From NCBI GenBank assembly GCA_965203835.1, contig OZ241919.1, positions 3,038,001 to 3,102,000 of the forward strand: 64,000 nucleotides of DNA, read 5' to 3'. This stretch comes from CBDCFV01 sp965203835. Its GTDB lineage: Bacteria > Chloroflexota > Dehalococcoidia > Lucifugimonadales > UBA3495. The notes below the pieces were generated by a model. The model was given only the letters and a program-made list of their open reading frames with translations. It searched no databases and was not told the DNA's origin. Shown one piece after another: positions 1 through 8,863 of this stretch. The translations under genes were made by a program, and so were the position numbers. How positions within the stretch are numbered: the first letter of the stretch is position 1; the number at the start of each line of letters is the position of its first letter.

Positions 1-674
1 GCCGTGCGCACGTAGTCCTCGCGCAACACCTCCATCATCTGCGCGCGGGTCAGCCGCAAAAGCGGCGCGCCTTGGCTGTAGGCTAGGATCAGCACCGGAA
101 TCAGCATCTTCTTGAAGTTGGTCGCCGGGTCCTCCAACGGGCCCGACCATCCAACCGGCGGAGACCACCCCACCAACTGGGCGAGGAATATCAGGCACAA
201 CGTGGCTATCCAGAAGTTGGGCACACTGAGTCCGGCGACGCTGAATATTTGGATAGCACGGTCGACGTGAGTATCCGCCTTTGTGGCGGCCAGCACCCCC
301 AGGGGTATGCTCCATAGGAAAGTCAGGATAATGGTGAGCACCGCAAGCTCTACCGTCCTCGGGAACCGCTCACCAATCACGGTAACGGTCTTACGCCCCC
401 GCTGAGTGAAGGATTCACCCAAGTCCCCCTTGGCCAGTTGTGTGACCCAATCGAAAAACTGGACCACCAAGGGACGGTTGAAGCCCATTTCCTCCCGCAG
501 CTTCTCTTCCAGAGCCTTGGACTCTGCCAAGGGGCCGGCGCCGCCCTCCTCCCCATATACCATTATGGTGACGATGTCTCCGGGGGCGGCCTTCATAATG
601 AGGAATACTATGAAGACCGCCAGGAGGGCGGTGGGGACAAAGAGCAGTCCCCTTTTTATCAGATAACTGTACAA
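1..674 (-). CDS. Peptide/nickel-type ABC transporter permease (DppB family), 3' end cut by window edge
   Basis: Read on the minus strand, this frame is open from a TTG at 674 to the left edge, giving about 224 residues of a DppB/OppB-type inner-membrane permease. A first membrane helix (about residues 9-27) is followed by the family's periplasmic stretch with NRPLVVQFFDW and GDLGESF. Two more helices follow, then the conserved cytoplasmic segment with RLTRAQMMEVLREDYVRT. TTG is the only start below an in-frame TAA and lies 3 bases after the binding-protein stop, so the two genes are surely one operon. The permease would pass substrate delivered by that lipoprotein; the second permease and ATPases must lie outside the window. 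Confidence 0.9.
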   Translation of the reverse strand, partial: MYSYLIKRGLLFVPTALLAVFIVFLIMKAAPGDIVTIMVYGEEGGAGPLAESKALEEKLREEMGFNRPLVVQFFDWVTQLAKGDLGESFTQRGRKTVTVIGERFPRTVELAVLTIILTFLWSIPLGVLAATKADTHVDRAIQIFSVAGLSVPNFWIATLCLIFLAQLVGWSPPVGWSGPLEDPATNFKKMLIPVLILAYSQGAPLLRLTRAQMMEVLREDYVRT

Positions 675-676
675 GG

Positions 677-2509
677 CTAGTTGCCTTTATCTATCCAGAC
701 CCGGTCCATGCGGTTGTGCTCGAACCAAGGGCCAAGGGAGTGCCATCCCTTTACCTCACTCCGCACCAAGTTCACGGCATGGTTCCACGTCATCGGCACA
801 TGCCCAGTGTCCACCTCATATACGAACTTCTGCATCTGGAGATGCAATTCCCGCCGACGCTCGATGTCGGTGGCGTTCAGTTGCTCGTTGTACAACTCGG
901 TGAATTCCGGGTGCTCCCACCGGCCCCAGTTCCGCCCTGCGTCCGGGGCGATAATCAGGCCGAAAATGGAGTCCGGGTCCTTGAACTGGACGCCGGAACC
1001 GTGGCCGTAGAGAGTGAAGTCGCCCTCGGCGACACGGGCGAACACCGACGGCCGGTCCTGCAACACGATGTCGCAGTCAATGTTCAGCGCGGTCCTCAGT
1101 TGGGCTATGGGGACTTCCATGTACAGCCTGCCCTGCGCAGTGTTCTGGCCCAAGCACTCGTTGTCTTCCAGCTTGAATCCATTCGGGAAACCGGCCTCGG
1201 CCATCAGGCGCTTGGCCTCGGCAAGGTCCTCGTCTTTGGGCTGGCGCACTCCGGGCATCTGGTTGACTTCTTCCAGCGGAATGGCAACGTCTCCATAAAT
1301 GGCCGGGTCCAGCACGGCCCCAGCCACGCCCTGGCCGCGCCAGACCTTGTCGAGGTAGTCCTGCCGGTCCAAGGCCAGGAATACCGCCCGGCGGACTCGA
1401 ATGTCGTCGAAGGGCGGCCGTTGAGTGTTGAAGATGAAGGTCTGGTTGACCCCGACGGGATATGGAATCGCGTTTACCTTGTCCGCTCCCAGTTGCTGTT
1501 CCACCTTCTCGATGTCCGTGGGCCTGGGCGGAGCAGCGAGCCACATATTCATCTGGTCTGATGCCAGGGCCCCGATAATGGTCGCCCGGTCATTGATTTG
1601 CAGAATCCTCAACTTGTCCAGGAATGGCAGTCCTTCCTCGAAATAGTCTGGGTTCCGCTCGTATACCAACTCCACGTCCCGGTCCCACTTCGCGAACTTG
1701 AACGCGCCGGTACCGATGGCCTTTTCGCCCAATGCCTCCTCTTCCAACACATGCTTGGGAACAACCATCATCCAGTTGGACGCCAGGGTGGGTATTAACA
1801 AAAGCCCCGGGGAGGTCTGGACAAACCTGACCGTCTGGTCGTCTATCAGGTCCACCTGCTTTATCAGCTTCTTGATGTGACGCTCGACCCGGGTGCTGTG
1901 GAAGTCCGGGTCCAACCCCCTGTCAAATGTTGCTTTCACGTCGGCGCCGGTGAAGGGCATCCCATCGTGGAAGTTTATGCCCTCCCTCAGACGGAAGGTG
2001 AAGGACAAACCATCGTCGCTGGGTTCCCAAGTGCTGGCAAGGTCGCCGATAATCTCGTTGGTGTTCGCCGGGTTAATGCGAAGCAGACCGTTGTACACCG
2101 GGGCGGCGGCGATCAAACATGAACCCGGGCCGCAACTTTGGAAGTCCAAATCGCGTGGCTCACCGGGGTTCATGTTGCGCACCAATTCTCCACCGTATTT
2201 GCCCCCTGCAGGCAACGGCGCCAACTTGCCCGTGGCAACCGGCGCCGGAGTGGCGATAACTATCTTCTCTATCACCACTTCCTTCTCCACCTCGACCTCT
2301 TTGATAACCTCTTTTTCGACTATTCTTTCCACCGGGACTTCCCGTATGACTTCCTTCTCTACAACCTTTTCTACGGGGACTTCCCGCACGACTTCTTTCT
2401 CCACTATCTGCGGTGCCGGAGCAGCGCCACCGCACGCGACGACGCCAACCAAGACCAACACAAACGATAATGGAACCAAGGACATCAATAAACGCCGGTG
2501 CACGGCCAT
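677..2509 (-). CDS. ABC transporter substrate-binding lipoprotein (DppA/OppA, SBP_bac_5 family)
   Basis: A 610-aa extracellular solute-binding protein. Residues 1-26 form a lipoprotein signal ending in the lipobox VVAC, so Cys26 is the probable lipidated residue. Residues about 34-90 are a low-complexity charged linker of 14-residue repeats (VEKEVxREVPVEKx), then an ATPAP hinge and the SBP_bac_5 fold with the LREGINFHDGMPFTGADVK signature. It captures peptides or similar small substrates outside the membrane for the permease just downstream. A GGAGG ribosome site precedes the ATG. The substrate cannot be told from sequence; the amidohydrolase divergent to it may act on what is imported. Confidence 0.93.
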   Translation of the reverse strand: MAVHRRLLMSLVPLSFVLVLVGVVACGGAAPAPQIVEKEVVREVPVEKVVEKEVIREVPVERIVEKEVIKEVEVEKEVVIEKIVIATPAPVATGKLAPLPAGGKYGGELVRNMNPGEPRDLDFQSCGPGSCLIAAAPVYNGLLRINPANTNEIIGDLASTWEPSDDGLSFTFRLREGINFHDGMPFTGADVKATFDRGLDPDFHSTRVERHIKKLIKQVDLIDDQTVRFVQTSPGLLLIPTLASNWMMVVPKHVLEEEALGEKAIGTGAFKFAKWDRDVELVYERNPDYFEEGLPFLDKLRILQINDRATIIGALASDQMNMWLAAPPRPTDIEKVEQQLGADKVNAIPYPVGVNQTFIFNTQRPPFDDIRVRRAVFLALDRQDYLDKVWRGQGVAGAVLDPAIYGDVAIPLEEVNQMPGVRQPKDEDLAEAKRLMAEAGFPNGFKLEDNECLGQNTAQGRLYMEVPIAQLRTALNIDCDIVLQDRPSVFARVAEGDFTLYGHGSGVQFKDPDSIFGLIIAPDAGRNWGRWEHPEFTELYNEQLNATDIERRRELHLQMQKFVYEVDTGHVPMTWNHAVNLVRSEVKGWHSLGPWFEHNRMDRVWIDKGN

Positions 2510-2561
2510 TGCTCATCCTCCAGTTTTATGATTTCAGCCATATGTGGGCCGAAACATTGCG

Positions 2562-2590
2562 ATAGTATAGACTGGGTTGTACCGTGTCAA
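2562..2590 (-). promoter_or_regulatory. Sigma70-like promoter of the ABC transporter operon
   Basis: On the minus strand TTGACA (2590-2585) is followed after 17 bases by TACTAT (2567-2562); an overlapping TATACT at 15-base spacing is also possible. The expected start of transcription is near 2555, giving a leader of about 45 bases ahead of the lipoprotein ATG. Confidence 0.6.
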
Positions 2591-2637
2591 ACGGAAAATA
2601 ATCATCCTCAGTTGGTTAATGATATTGGGAGGCAAAT

Positions 2638-4188
2638 ATGACAACTACCCTCGTCCGGGGCAAATACGTAATCAGCAAGGTTACTGGCCCCAACTCCGCA
2701 GCGGTGGTGTATGACGGCGCTGTATTGCAGCAGGATGGCCGGATTATGGAGGTCGGCGATTATCAGGACTTACGGAGCCGCTATCCCAACGAGGAGGTAA
2801 TCGGGTCTTCCAATTACTTGGTTATGCCGGGACTGGTCAACGACCACTTTCACGTAGGCCTTACGCCGTTCCAGTTGGGCGCTCCCGACCTGCCGTTGGA
2901 GTTGTGGATGCTGGCCCGCATAGGAGGCCGGGCGATAGACCCCTACCTGGACCAGCTATACGGCGCCGTGCAGATGATCGAGTCGGGCACCACCACCGTC
3001 CAAGCCATTCATTCGCCGGGCCGGGGCGTCCCGACCGTCAGCATGGAAGTGGCGGACAAGGTGGTCAAGGCCTTTCAAGACTCGGGGATGCGGGTCTCTT
3101 ACGCGCCTTCAGTGGCCGACCAGAACTCCATGATATCCGGCCGGGACGGAGGCGAAGCGGAGTTCGCCGCCCGGCTGCCCGGAGACCTGGCCGAAAGGTA
3201 CAGGTCCTTCATGGGCCGCACCTACTTGCCTGTGCCCGAGGTTATCTCCATCCTGGAGGAGATCTTCTCCAAGTACGGCGACAACCGCTTGGAAACGGTC
3301 CAAGTGACCATGGCGCCCAGCAACGTCCACCGTTGCTCTGACGAAATGCTGGTGGCCCTGAGGGACATCGCCACCCGTCACAGCACCGGTATTCACATAC
3401 ATTTGCAGGAAACGGTCTACCAGAAACTGTACGGCCTGACCGTCTACGGCAAGACGCCGCTCCAGCACCTCAACGACCTGGGCTTCCTGGGCCCGGACGT
3501 TGTCTGCGGCCACAGCGTATGGGCCACTGAAGAAGATTTGGCGATTATGGCGGCAACCGGGACCAACATTTGCCACAACGCCAGTTCCAACCTGCGACTG
3601 CAAAGCGGAATTGCCCCGATAGGCAAAATCCTGGCTGCAGGGATCAGGGTAGCCTTGGGCAGTGACGAGGCCGGCATCAACGACGACAAGGATATGTTCC
3701 AGGAAATGCGGATGGCGCTGAAAATCCACCGCATCCCCGGCGTAGACCATACTCCCCCAACCGCCCATCAAGTGTTTCAGATGGCGACGGTCAATGGCGC
3801 CTACGCCGGTTGGTTCGGCGACCGCATTGGAACGCTGGAACCGGGTAAGCGGGCCGATCTCGTGCTGCTGGACTTGAGAAACATAGAGGAACCGTTCCTG
3901 GACCCTGAAGTGTCAATCGTCGACGCGATGGTGCACCGGGGCCGCGCCATAGACGTAGACACCGTCATGGTGGACGGAGAGATCGTCCTGCGAGACGGAC
4001 AACTGACCAAGATCAATAAAGAGGACCTGTACAAGGAACTGAGACAGGCCCTCGACCGGCCGCTAACGCCGCAGGAACAGGAACGCCGGGAACTCAGTCG
4101 ATTAGTGGAGCCGCACTTGAGGCAGTTCTACCTCGGCACCATACCTGAAGATGCCATACCCCACACCGCCTACAACGCCCGGTCGTAA
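2638..4188 (+). CDS. Amidohydrolase-superfamily deaminase/hydrolase (ATZ/TRZ-MtaD-like)
   Basis: A 516-aa cytosolic metal-dependent hydrolase of the ATZ/TRZ, SsnA and MtaD group. The metal site is visible: HFH at residues 70-72 in GLVNDHFHVG, a strand with HIHLQE near 253, GHSVWA near 291, and the catalytic Asp in GSDEAGIND near 343. A C-terminal composite beta-sandwich strand follows (GTLEPGKRADLVLLDL). The family usually deaminates or dechlorinates N-heterocycles, but the substrate is not identifiable. The ATG has a GGGAGG ribosome site. It is transcribed divergently from the ABC binding protein, so shared regulation and use of the imported compound are plausible but inferred. Confidence 0.88.
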   Translation: MTTTLVRGKYVISKVTGPNSAAVVYDGAVLQQDGRIMEVGDYQDLRSRYPNEEVIGSSNYLVMPGLVNDHFHVGLTPFQLGAPDLPLELWMLARIGGRAIDPYLDQLYGAVQMIESGTTTVQAIHSPGRGVPTVSMEVADKVVKAFQDSGMRVSYAPSVADQNSMISGRDGGEAEFAARLPGDLAERYRSFMGRTYLPVPEVISILEEIFSKYGDNRLETVQVTMAPSNVHRCSDEMLVALRDIATRHSTGIHIHLQETVYQKLYGLTVYGKTPLQHLNDLGFLGPDVVCGHSVWATEEDLAIMAATGTNICHNASSNLRLQSGIAPIGKILAAGIRVALGSDEAGINDDKDMFQEMRMALKIHRIPGVDHTPPTAHQVFQMATVNGAYAGWFGDRIGTLEPGKRADLVLLDLRNIEEPFLDPEVSIVDAMVHRGRAIDVDTVMVDGEIVLRDGQLTKINKEDLYKELRQALDRPLTPQEQERRELSRLVEPHLRQFYLGTIPEDAIPHTAYNARS

Positions 4189-4228
4189 ACCGTATGTAGT
4201 AAACTATGGTGGTTAAGGGGGTAGCTCC

Positions 4229-4831
4229 ATGACGGCAGAACCCGACGCAACTCAAACCCTAGGATACTTGGAAGGCCGGATAACCGAGCAATCGGCCATG
4301 CTCCAACAGCTCCACACGGATATGACTACCGGGTTCCAGCAACTGCGCGCGGACATGACCGCAGAGTCCCAGCAACTACGCGCAGATATGACTGCAGAAT
4401 CCCAACAGCTACGGGCAGAATCCCAGCAACTGCGCGCGGACATGACCGCAGAGTCCCAGCAACTACGCGCGGACATGACCGCCGGATTCCAGCAACTACG
4501 CGCGGACATGACCGCCGGATTCCAACAACTGCGCGCGGACATGACCGCAGAGTCTCACCAACTGCGCGCTGAATCTCAACAGCTACGCACGGATATGACC
4601 GCCGGATTCCAGCAACTGCGTGCGGACATGACCGCAGAGTCTCAACAGCTACGCGCAGAATCCCAGCAGTTACGCACCGACATGACCGCTGGACTACAAC
4701 AGGTTAATTCCCGGATTGACCAAGTTAATTCCCGGATTGACCGGGTGTTGCTGACTGGATGGCTCATCGGCGGCGCCATCATCGCTTCCCAAATCGGCTT
4801 GGTGGCTACACTGATAATCCAGGGCGGCTAA
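4229..4831 (+). CDS. Tail-anchored coiled-coil repeat protein, function unknown
   Basis: A 200-aa protein with three parts. Residues 1-25 are an ordinary N-terminus. Residues 26-156 are near-perfect repeats of QQLRADMTAES/GF (11 residues, ten copies) broken three times by a 7-residue QQLRAES unit, then two VNSRIDQ heptads. Residues about 174-197 form one hydrophobic helix (LLTGWLIGGAIIASQIGLVA). Both 11- and 7-residue periods suit a continuous coiled coil, so it should be a rod anchored at its C-terminus in the membrane. It resembles short coiled-coil membrane proteins of the DUF1640/Bdr kind, but I do not recognise the exact family. Ribosome site AAGGGGG; 40 bases downstream of the amidohydrolase. 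Confidence 0.75.
   Translation: MTAEPDATQTLGYLEGRITEQSAMLQQLHTDMTTGFQQLRADMTAESQQLRADMTAESQQLRAESQQLRADMTAESQQLRADMTAGFQQLRADMTAGFQQLRADMTAESHQLRAESQQLRTDMTAGFQQLRADMTAESQQLRAESQQLRTDMTAGLQQVNSRIDQVNSRIDRVLLTGWLIGGAIIASQIGLVATLIIQGG
4304..4696 (+). repeat. In-frame tandem repeat: ten 33-bp and three 21-bp units
   Basis: Coding repeats for QQLRADMTAxx (33 bp) and QQLRAES (21 bp) in the order 11-11-11-7-11-11-11-11-7-11-11-7-11 residues. The 21-bp unit equals the 33-bp unit minus DMTA. Copies differ mostly at synonymous sites and at the ES/GF ending. The block is a likely site of slippage and length polymorphism. Confidence 0.9.
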
Positions 4832-4913
4832 CCAACGGCAGCCCGTCCAGAATATGTTCATTCAATCCGCATCTGCAAGGCAGCAAGCAACAAAATGTTC
4901 GTAAGCGAATAAG

Positions 4914-6212
4914 TTGGCGGCGTTAGACACAATAAGCCGGTTCGTGCCCGTATCGATGCGATACGGGCATTTCCGCTTCTACTGGCTGGCGCTCCTTGCT
5001 GGGGTCACCGGGCATCAGATGCTGCTCCAGTTCACGCTGGGCTGGTTGATGTTCGACCTCACGGGGCAGGCGCAGCACCTGGCCTACTTGGGTGTCGCCA
5101 TATCCGTGCCAGCCTTGCTTCTTAACCTGTTAGGAGGCGTGCTGGCGGACCGTTGGGAACCGAAGCTGCTGGTGGCAACAGCCCAGACTGTCTCCGCCAC
5201 CGTCGTTGGGCTGGTAGGAATGCTGGTGCTGACGGAAGCGGTGGAGGTGTGGCATATCCTGGCAGCGGCGTTCATCATCGGCGCCATTCAAGCCTTCGAC
5301 CAACCCAGCCGGGCCAGCATCGCCCCCCGCTTGGTGCGCCGGGAGCACATCGTAAACGCGGTGGCCCTGGACTCCATCGTCTGGAACCTGGTCCGCGTTC
5401 TGGCCCCGGCGCTGGCCGGCATGATCATCGCCCGGTGGAATATCTACTCCTCAGTCTTCATCACCGCCGCCTCGTTCTTCCTGTTGGCGGCGGTCCTGAC
5501 TTTTCTGAATGTGCGGCCCCGCCCTCCGGCTACGGGCCAATTCGGCCGCCAAATAGTGGACAGCCTGGCGTTCGTGCGGCGGAACTCCATCTTTCTCAAC
5601 ATAATGCTGCTCACCTTCTGCAACAGCATGTTCGGTATGGCCTATATATACCTTATGCCGGTGTTCGCCAAAGAAGTGCTGTATGTAGGGGCGGAAAGGA
5701 TCGGCTGGCTGCTGGGGGCGTCAGGCGTTGGTTCAATCGTGGGAACCTGGTTCATCGGCAACCTGCGCCACGGTTCTCCCAAAGGACACCTGATCCTCAT
5801 CGGCGCGACGGTGTTCGGCATGGGACAGATCTTATTCACCATTGCGGCATGGCGGGAGCAATACGAGGCGGCCATGGTGATGCTGTTCGTGGTCGGAGTA
5901 GCCAACTCCCTGTACTTGGTGGGAGGACTCAGCACCATACAGCAGTTGGTCCCGGAACAACTGCGCGGAAGGGTGATGGGGTTGTACGGCGTCACGTGGA
6001 GCCTGTCTCCCATGGGAATGGCCCAAGGGGGAACGGTCGCCCAGCACATCGGCGCTCCGTGGGCGGTGGCCATCGGCGGCATGGTGATCATAGTGATGGC
6101 CGGGGTTACGTTCCTGATATGCCCCGAAATCCGGTCGCTACGGGCCGGAGTCACACAAACGTTGGAGCGGTCTGCGCCCAGAGCGGTGGTAGCTGAGGGT
6201 ACCGACGATTAA
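4914..6212 (+). CDS. MFS transporter (EntS/MFS_3-like)
   Basis: A 432-aa integral membrane protein with about 12 predicted helices, typical of the MFS_3/EntS-like exporter branch. Visible family features are RYGHFRFYWLALLAG at the first helix, GGVLADRWEPKLLV in the loop after helix 2, and AFDQPSRASIAPRLV after helix 4. The last motif is very characteristic of this branch. Starts are uncertain: TTG at 4914 gives the full N-terminus, and in-frame GTG (4947) and ATG (4956) lie just before the first conserved residues. It probably exports small molecules or siderophore-like compounds; the substrate is unknown. It converges with aconitase. Confidence 0.88.
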   Translation: MAALDTISRFVPVSMRYGHFRFYWLALLAGVTGHQMLLQFTLGWLMFDLTGQAQHLAYLGVAISVPALLLNLLGGVLADRWEPKLLVATAQTVSATVVGLVGMLVLTEAVEVWHILAAAFIIGAIQAFDQPSRASIAPRLVRREHIVNAVALDSIVWNLVRVLAPALAGMIIARWNIYSSVFITAASFFLLAAVLTFLNVRPRPPATGQFGRQIVDSLAFVRRNSIFLNIMLLTFCNSMFGMAYIYLMPVFAKEVLYVGAERIGWLLGASGVGSIVGTWFIGNLRHGSPKGHLILIGATVFGMGQILFTIAAWREQYEAAMVMLFVVGVANSLYLVGGLSTIQQLVPEQLRGRVMGLYGVTWSLSPMGMAQGGTVAQHIGAPWAVAIGGMVIIVMAGVTFLICPEIRSLRAGVTQTLERSAPRAVVAEGTDD

Positions 6213-6274
6213 GAGGCTATCCTAAAGCCAACCGGCCTTGTGACTCTTCCGGCGTCGCTGTCCGAGCCCTATGG

Positions 6275-6294
6275 ATTCCCGCCTGTGCGGGAAT
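6275..6294. repeat. Dispersed short palindrome, copy 1
   Basis: ATTCCCGC-CTGT-GCGGGAAT, a perfect 8-bp stem with a 4-base loop followed by GACA. Related copies lie at 36164, 57433, 57501 and 60454. It stands between two convergent genes. Confidence 0.75.
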
Positions 6295-6320
6295 GACACA
6301 TGGGTGCCGCGGAAAGCAAT

Positions 6321-6348
6321 GGGCCGGGCGAGTCATTCCGCCCGGCCC
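6321..6348. terminator. Bidirectional stem-loop between the MFS gene and acn
   Basis: GGGCCGGGCG (6321-6330) and CGCCCGGCCC (6339-6348) form a perfect 10-bp stem with an 8-base loop between two convergent genes. There is no long T-run, so it may act as a transcript end stabiliser rather than a strict intrinsic terminator. Confidence 0.6.
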
Positions 6349-6374
6349 ACGGACAACTAAGGGGACGGCACCGT

Positions 6375-8648
6375 CTATTGATGGAACAGGTTCAGCGCCG
6401 AGCCTACCCTGAACCATTCTATTTGCGGCTGGCCGAATGAGTGGTTCAGACTCAGGATCTCCGATGTGCCATCGGAGTGATGGACGGTGCAGGCAACGGG
6501 CTTGTCCGGAGCCAGGTCAGACAAGCCGGTGAGGTCAATGCGGTCATCCTCCCGTAGCCGGTCGTAGTCATCGGGGTTGCTGAAGGTCAATGCCAGCAGG
6601 CCCTGTTTCTTGAGGTTGGTCTCGTGGATGCGGGCAAAGCTGCGAGCGATAACCGCAGCGCCGCCCAGCAAGCGCGGGCACAGCGCGGCGTGCTCCCGGC
6701 TGCTGCCCTCACCGTAGTTGTCGTCGCCGATGATCACCCACTTGACGCCTTCAGCGCGGTAATGCCGGGCAATGGCGGCGATGGACTTCTCCGTTTCCCC
6801 GGACAGCACGTCCAAGCCCTTGCCGCTGCTCCCGGTGTAGGCGTTGGTAGCGCCCATGAGCAGGTTGTCGCTGAACTTGTCCAAGTGTCCGCGCAGGCTG
6901 AGCCACACACCGGCGGGCGAGATGTGGTCGGTGGTGCACTTGCCCTGCACCTTCATCAAGACCGGCATACCGCTGTAGTCGTTGCCGTCCCAAGCGGGCC
7001 ACGGGTTCATCAACTGCAACCGCTGGCTGTTGGGGTCCACGGCAATCTCGATGTCGCTGCCATCGTCCGGCGGCGCGATGTAGGAGGCATGGCCGGGGTC
7101 GAACCCGGTTTCCGGGACCTCGGGCGCCGGCTTCGGGGGATCCAGCAAGACCTGGTTGCCTTGAGCGTCGGTCAAGGTGTCGGTCAATGGATTGAAGGAC
7201 AGCCTCCCGGCCAGAGCAAAGGCGGTGGTAATCTCCGGGCTGGCGATGAAGTTCATCGTCGTCGGCTGGCCGTCGTTGCGGGCCGGGAAGTTGCGGTTGT
7301 ATGAAGTGACGATGGAGTTGGGATGCTCCGACGCTTCACGGGACCGCCGCCACTGGCCGATGCACGGTCCACAGGCGTTGGCCAACACCGTTGCGCCAGC
7401 GTCGCGCAAGGCCTCCAGTTGCCCATCCCGCTCGATAGTCGCGCGCACCTGCTCGGAACCTGGCGTAACCATGAAAGGCACCGACAGCTCGATGCCGTGG
7501 GCACTGGCCTGGCGCATCACGTCGGCGGATCGACTCATGTCCTCATAGGACGAGTTGGTGCAACTTCCTATGAGCGCGGCGGAAATCTCGTCAACGAAGC
7601 CATTGGACTGGTCCGCCACCTCTTGGGCGAAAACGGAGATGGGGCGGGCGCGGTCGGGAGAGTGAGGCCCGACGATGTGGGGCTCCAGCTTGGAAAGGTC
7701 GATTTCGACGATGCGGTCGAAGAACTGCTCCGGGTTGGCTTCGACCTCCGGGTCGGCTGCCAGCATGTCCCGGTTACGTTCGGCAAGCTCGGCCAAAGCT
7801 CCCCTGGCAGTTGCCTCCAAGTAGCGGGCCATACGCTCGTCGTAAGGGAACACCGATGTGGTCGCGCCCAACTCGGCGCCCATGTTGGTGATGGTTGCCT
7901 TGCCCGTGCAACTGATGGAGCGGGCGCCGGGACCGAAGTACTCGATGATGGAATTGGTGCCTCCGGAAACGCTGAGGGCCCCCGCAAGGAACAGAATCAC
8001 GTCCTTGGGAGCGGTCCAGCCGTTCATCTCGCCGGTCAGGTGTACCCCGATTCGGTTGGGGTAGAGCACCTCCCACGGCAGGCCGGCCATGGCCTCCACG
8101 GCGTCCGCTCCCCCGACGCCCACGGAGCATGACCCGAGTCCGCCGCCGTTGGGAGTGTGGGAGTCGGTGCCGATGATGACGGCTCCGGGGAAAGCGTACT
8201 GTTCCAAGTTGACTTGGTGGATAATGCCCGCGCCGGGCCCCCAGAACCCTACGCCGTATTTGGCGCTGGCGGAGCGGAGGAAGTCGTAGACCTCGTTGTT
8301 CTCGGCCAGCGACTCCCGCAAATCGGAGGCGCCCTCCACCCGGGCCTGAATCAAATGGTCGCAATGGACCGTGGTGGGAACCGCCGTACTGGCCCGCCGA
8401 GTCTGCATGAACTGGAGCATTGCCGTCTGGCCCAGAACGTCCTGCAGGATCACCCGGTCGGGACGCACCTGCAAATAGCTCCGCCCAGGAACCAATTCCT
8501 GGTTTTCGGGATCATCCAAGTGAGAAAGCAAAAGCTTGTCGGCCAAGGTCATGGGCTTGCCGACCCGGCGACGGACGATTTCCAAGTTGCTCCGCATTGT
8601 CTCGTATACTTTGGTGACAAATTCCGGAGTTGAATCACTAGCTACCAT
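6375..8648 (-). CDS. acn: Aconitate hydratase (mitochondrial-type)
   Basis: A 757-aa aconitase that interconverts citrate and isocitrate in the TCA cycle. The [4Fe-4S] ligands are present: one Cys in IGSCTNSS near 362 and two in ACGPCIG near 427. Substrate-binding blocks TTVHCDHLIQA, GTDSHTPNGGGLG and GDDNYGEGSSREH are intact, the last in the swivel domain. Length and the order of blocks match the mitochondrial-type family better than AcnA or AcnB. I chose the ATG at 8648 (MVASDSTPEF) because an upstream in-frame start at 8702 would put a hairpin inside the coding sequence and precedes the family's N-terminus. Preceded by its own promoter and a hairpin. Confidence 0.95.
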   Translation of the reverse strand: MVASDSTPEFVTKVYETMRSNLEIVRRRVGKPMTLADKLLLSHLDDPENQELVPGRSYLQVRPDRVILQDVLGQTAMLQFMQTRRASTAVPTTVHCDHLIQARVEGASDLRESLAENNEVYDFLRSASAKYGVGFWGPGAGIIHQVNLEQYAFPGAVIIGTDSHTPNGGGLGSCSVGVGGADAVEAMAGLPWEVLYPNRIGVHLTGEMNGWTAPKDVILFLAGALSVSGGTNSIIEYFGPGARSISCTGKATITNMGAELGATTSVFPYDERMARYLEATARGALAELAERNRDMLAADPEVEANPEQFFDRIVEIDLSKLEPHIVGPHSPDRARPISVFAQEVADQSNGFVDEISAALIGSCTNSSYEDMSRSADVMRQASAHGIELSVPFMVTPGSEQVRATIERDGQLEALRDAGATVLANACGPCIGQWRRSREASEHPNSIVTSYNRNFPARNDGQPTTMNFIASPEITTAFALAGRLSFNPLTDTLTDAQGNQVLLDPPKPAPEVPETGFDPGHASYIAPPDDGSDIEIAVDPNSQRLQLMNPWPAWDGNDYSGMPVLMKVQGKCTTDHISPAGVWLSLRGHLDKFSDNLLMGATNAYTGSSGKGLDVLSGETEKSIAAIARHYRAEGVKWVIIGDDNYGEGSSREHAALCPRLLGGAAVIARSFARIHETNLKKQGLLALTFSNPDDYDRLREDDRIDLTGLSDLAPDKPVACTVHHSDGTSEILSLNHSFGQPQIEWFRVGSALNLFHQ

Positions 8649-8680
8649 GAGGCAACCCCCATAGAACAAATTAAAGAAAC

Positions 8681-8700
8681 GTCGAGGGTGACACCTCGAC
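8681..8700 (-). promoter_or_regulatory. Hairpin/dyad at the 5' end of the acn transcript
   Basis: GTCGAGG-TGTCAC-CCTCGAC on the minus strand is a perfect 7-bp stem with a 6-base loop. Given the promoter at 8708-8736, it begins within a few bases of the predicted transcription start. It could be a repressor operator or a 5' mRNA hairpin. Confidence 0.55.
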
Positions 8701-8707
8701 AAGGCCG

Positions 8708-8736
8708 AGTTTAGCAGTAGGCTTAAATTGCGTCAA
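8708..8736 (-). promoter_or_regulatory. Sigma70-like promoter of acn
   Basis: Minus-strand TTGACG (8736-8731), 17-base spacer, TAAACT (8713-8708). The predicted start of transcription is about 8701, leaving a leader of some 53 bases that starts with the hairpin. Confidence 0.55.
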
Positions 8737-8863
8737 ACGTATGGAGAAGCGCCGTGATTCTAAGAAGACCCTGTTCGTCGTAGAGCGCTATCTTGAACCG
8801 AGGCTTATTTAACAGAGGTGATTTCACTGGTTATCCTGCCGCCCACTCGAACAGGGGAACGGT

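Noticed and set aside
4304..4696. Regular repeats suggesting a CRISPR array
   Set aside because: Units are contiguous, in frame, 33 or 21 bp without unique spacers, and encode a coiled coil.
8681..8700. Iron-responsive element of the animal type
   Set aside because: The hairpin lacks the CAGUGN loop and bulged C, so the resemblance is only that both precede aconitase-related messages.
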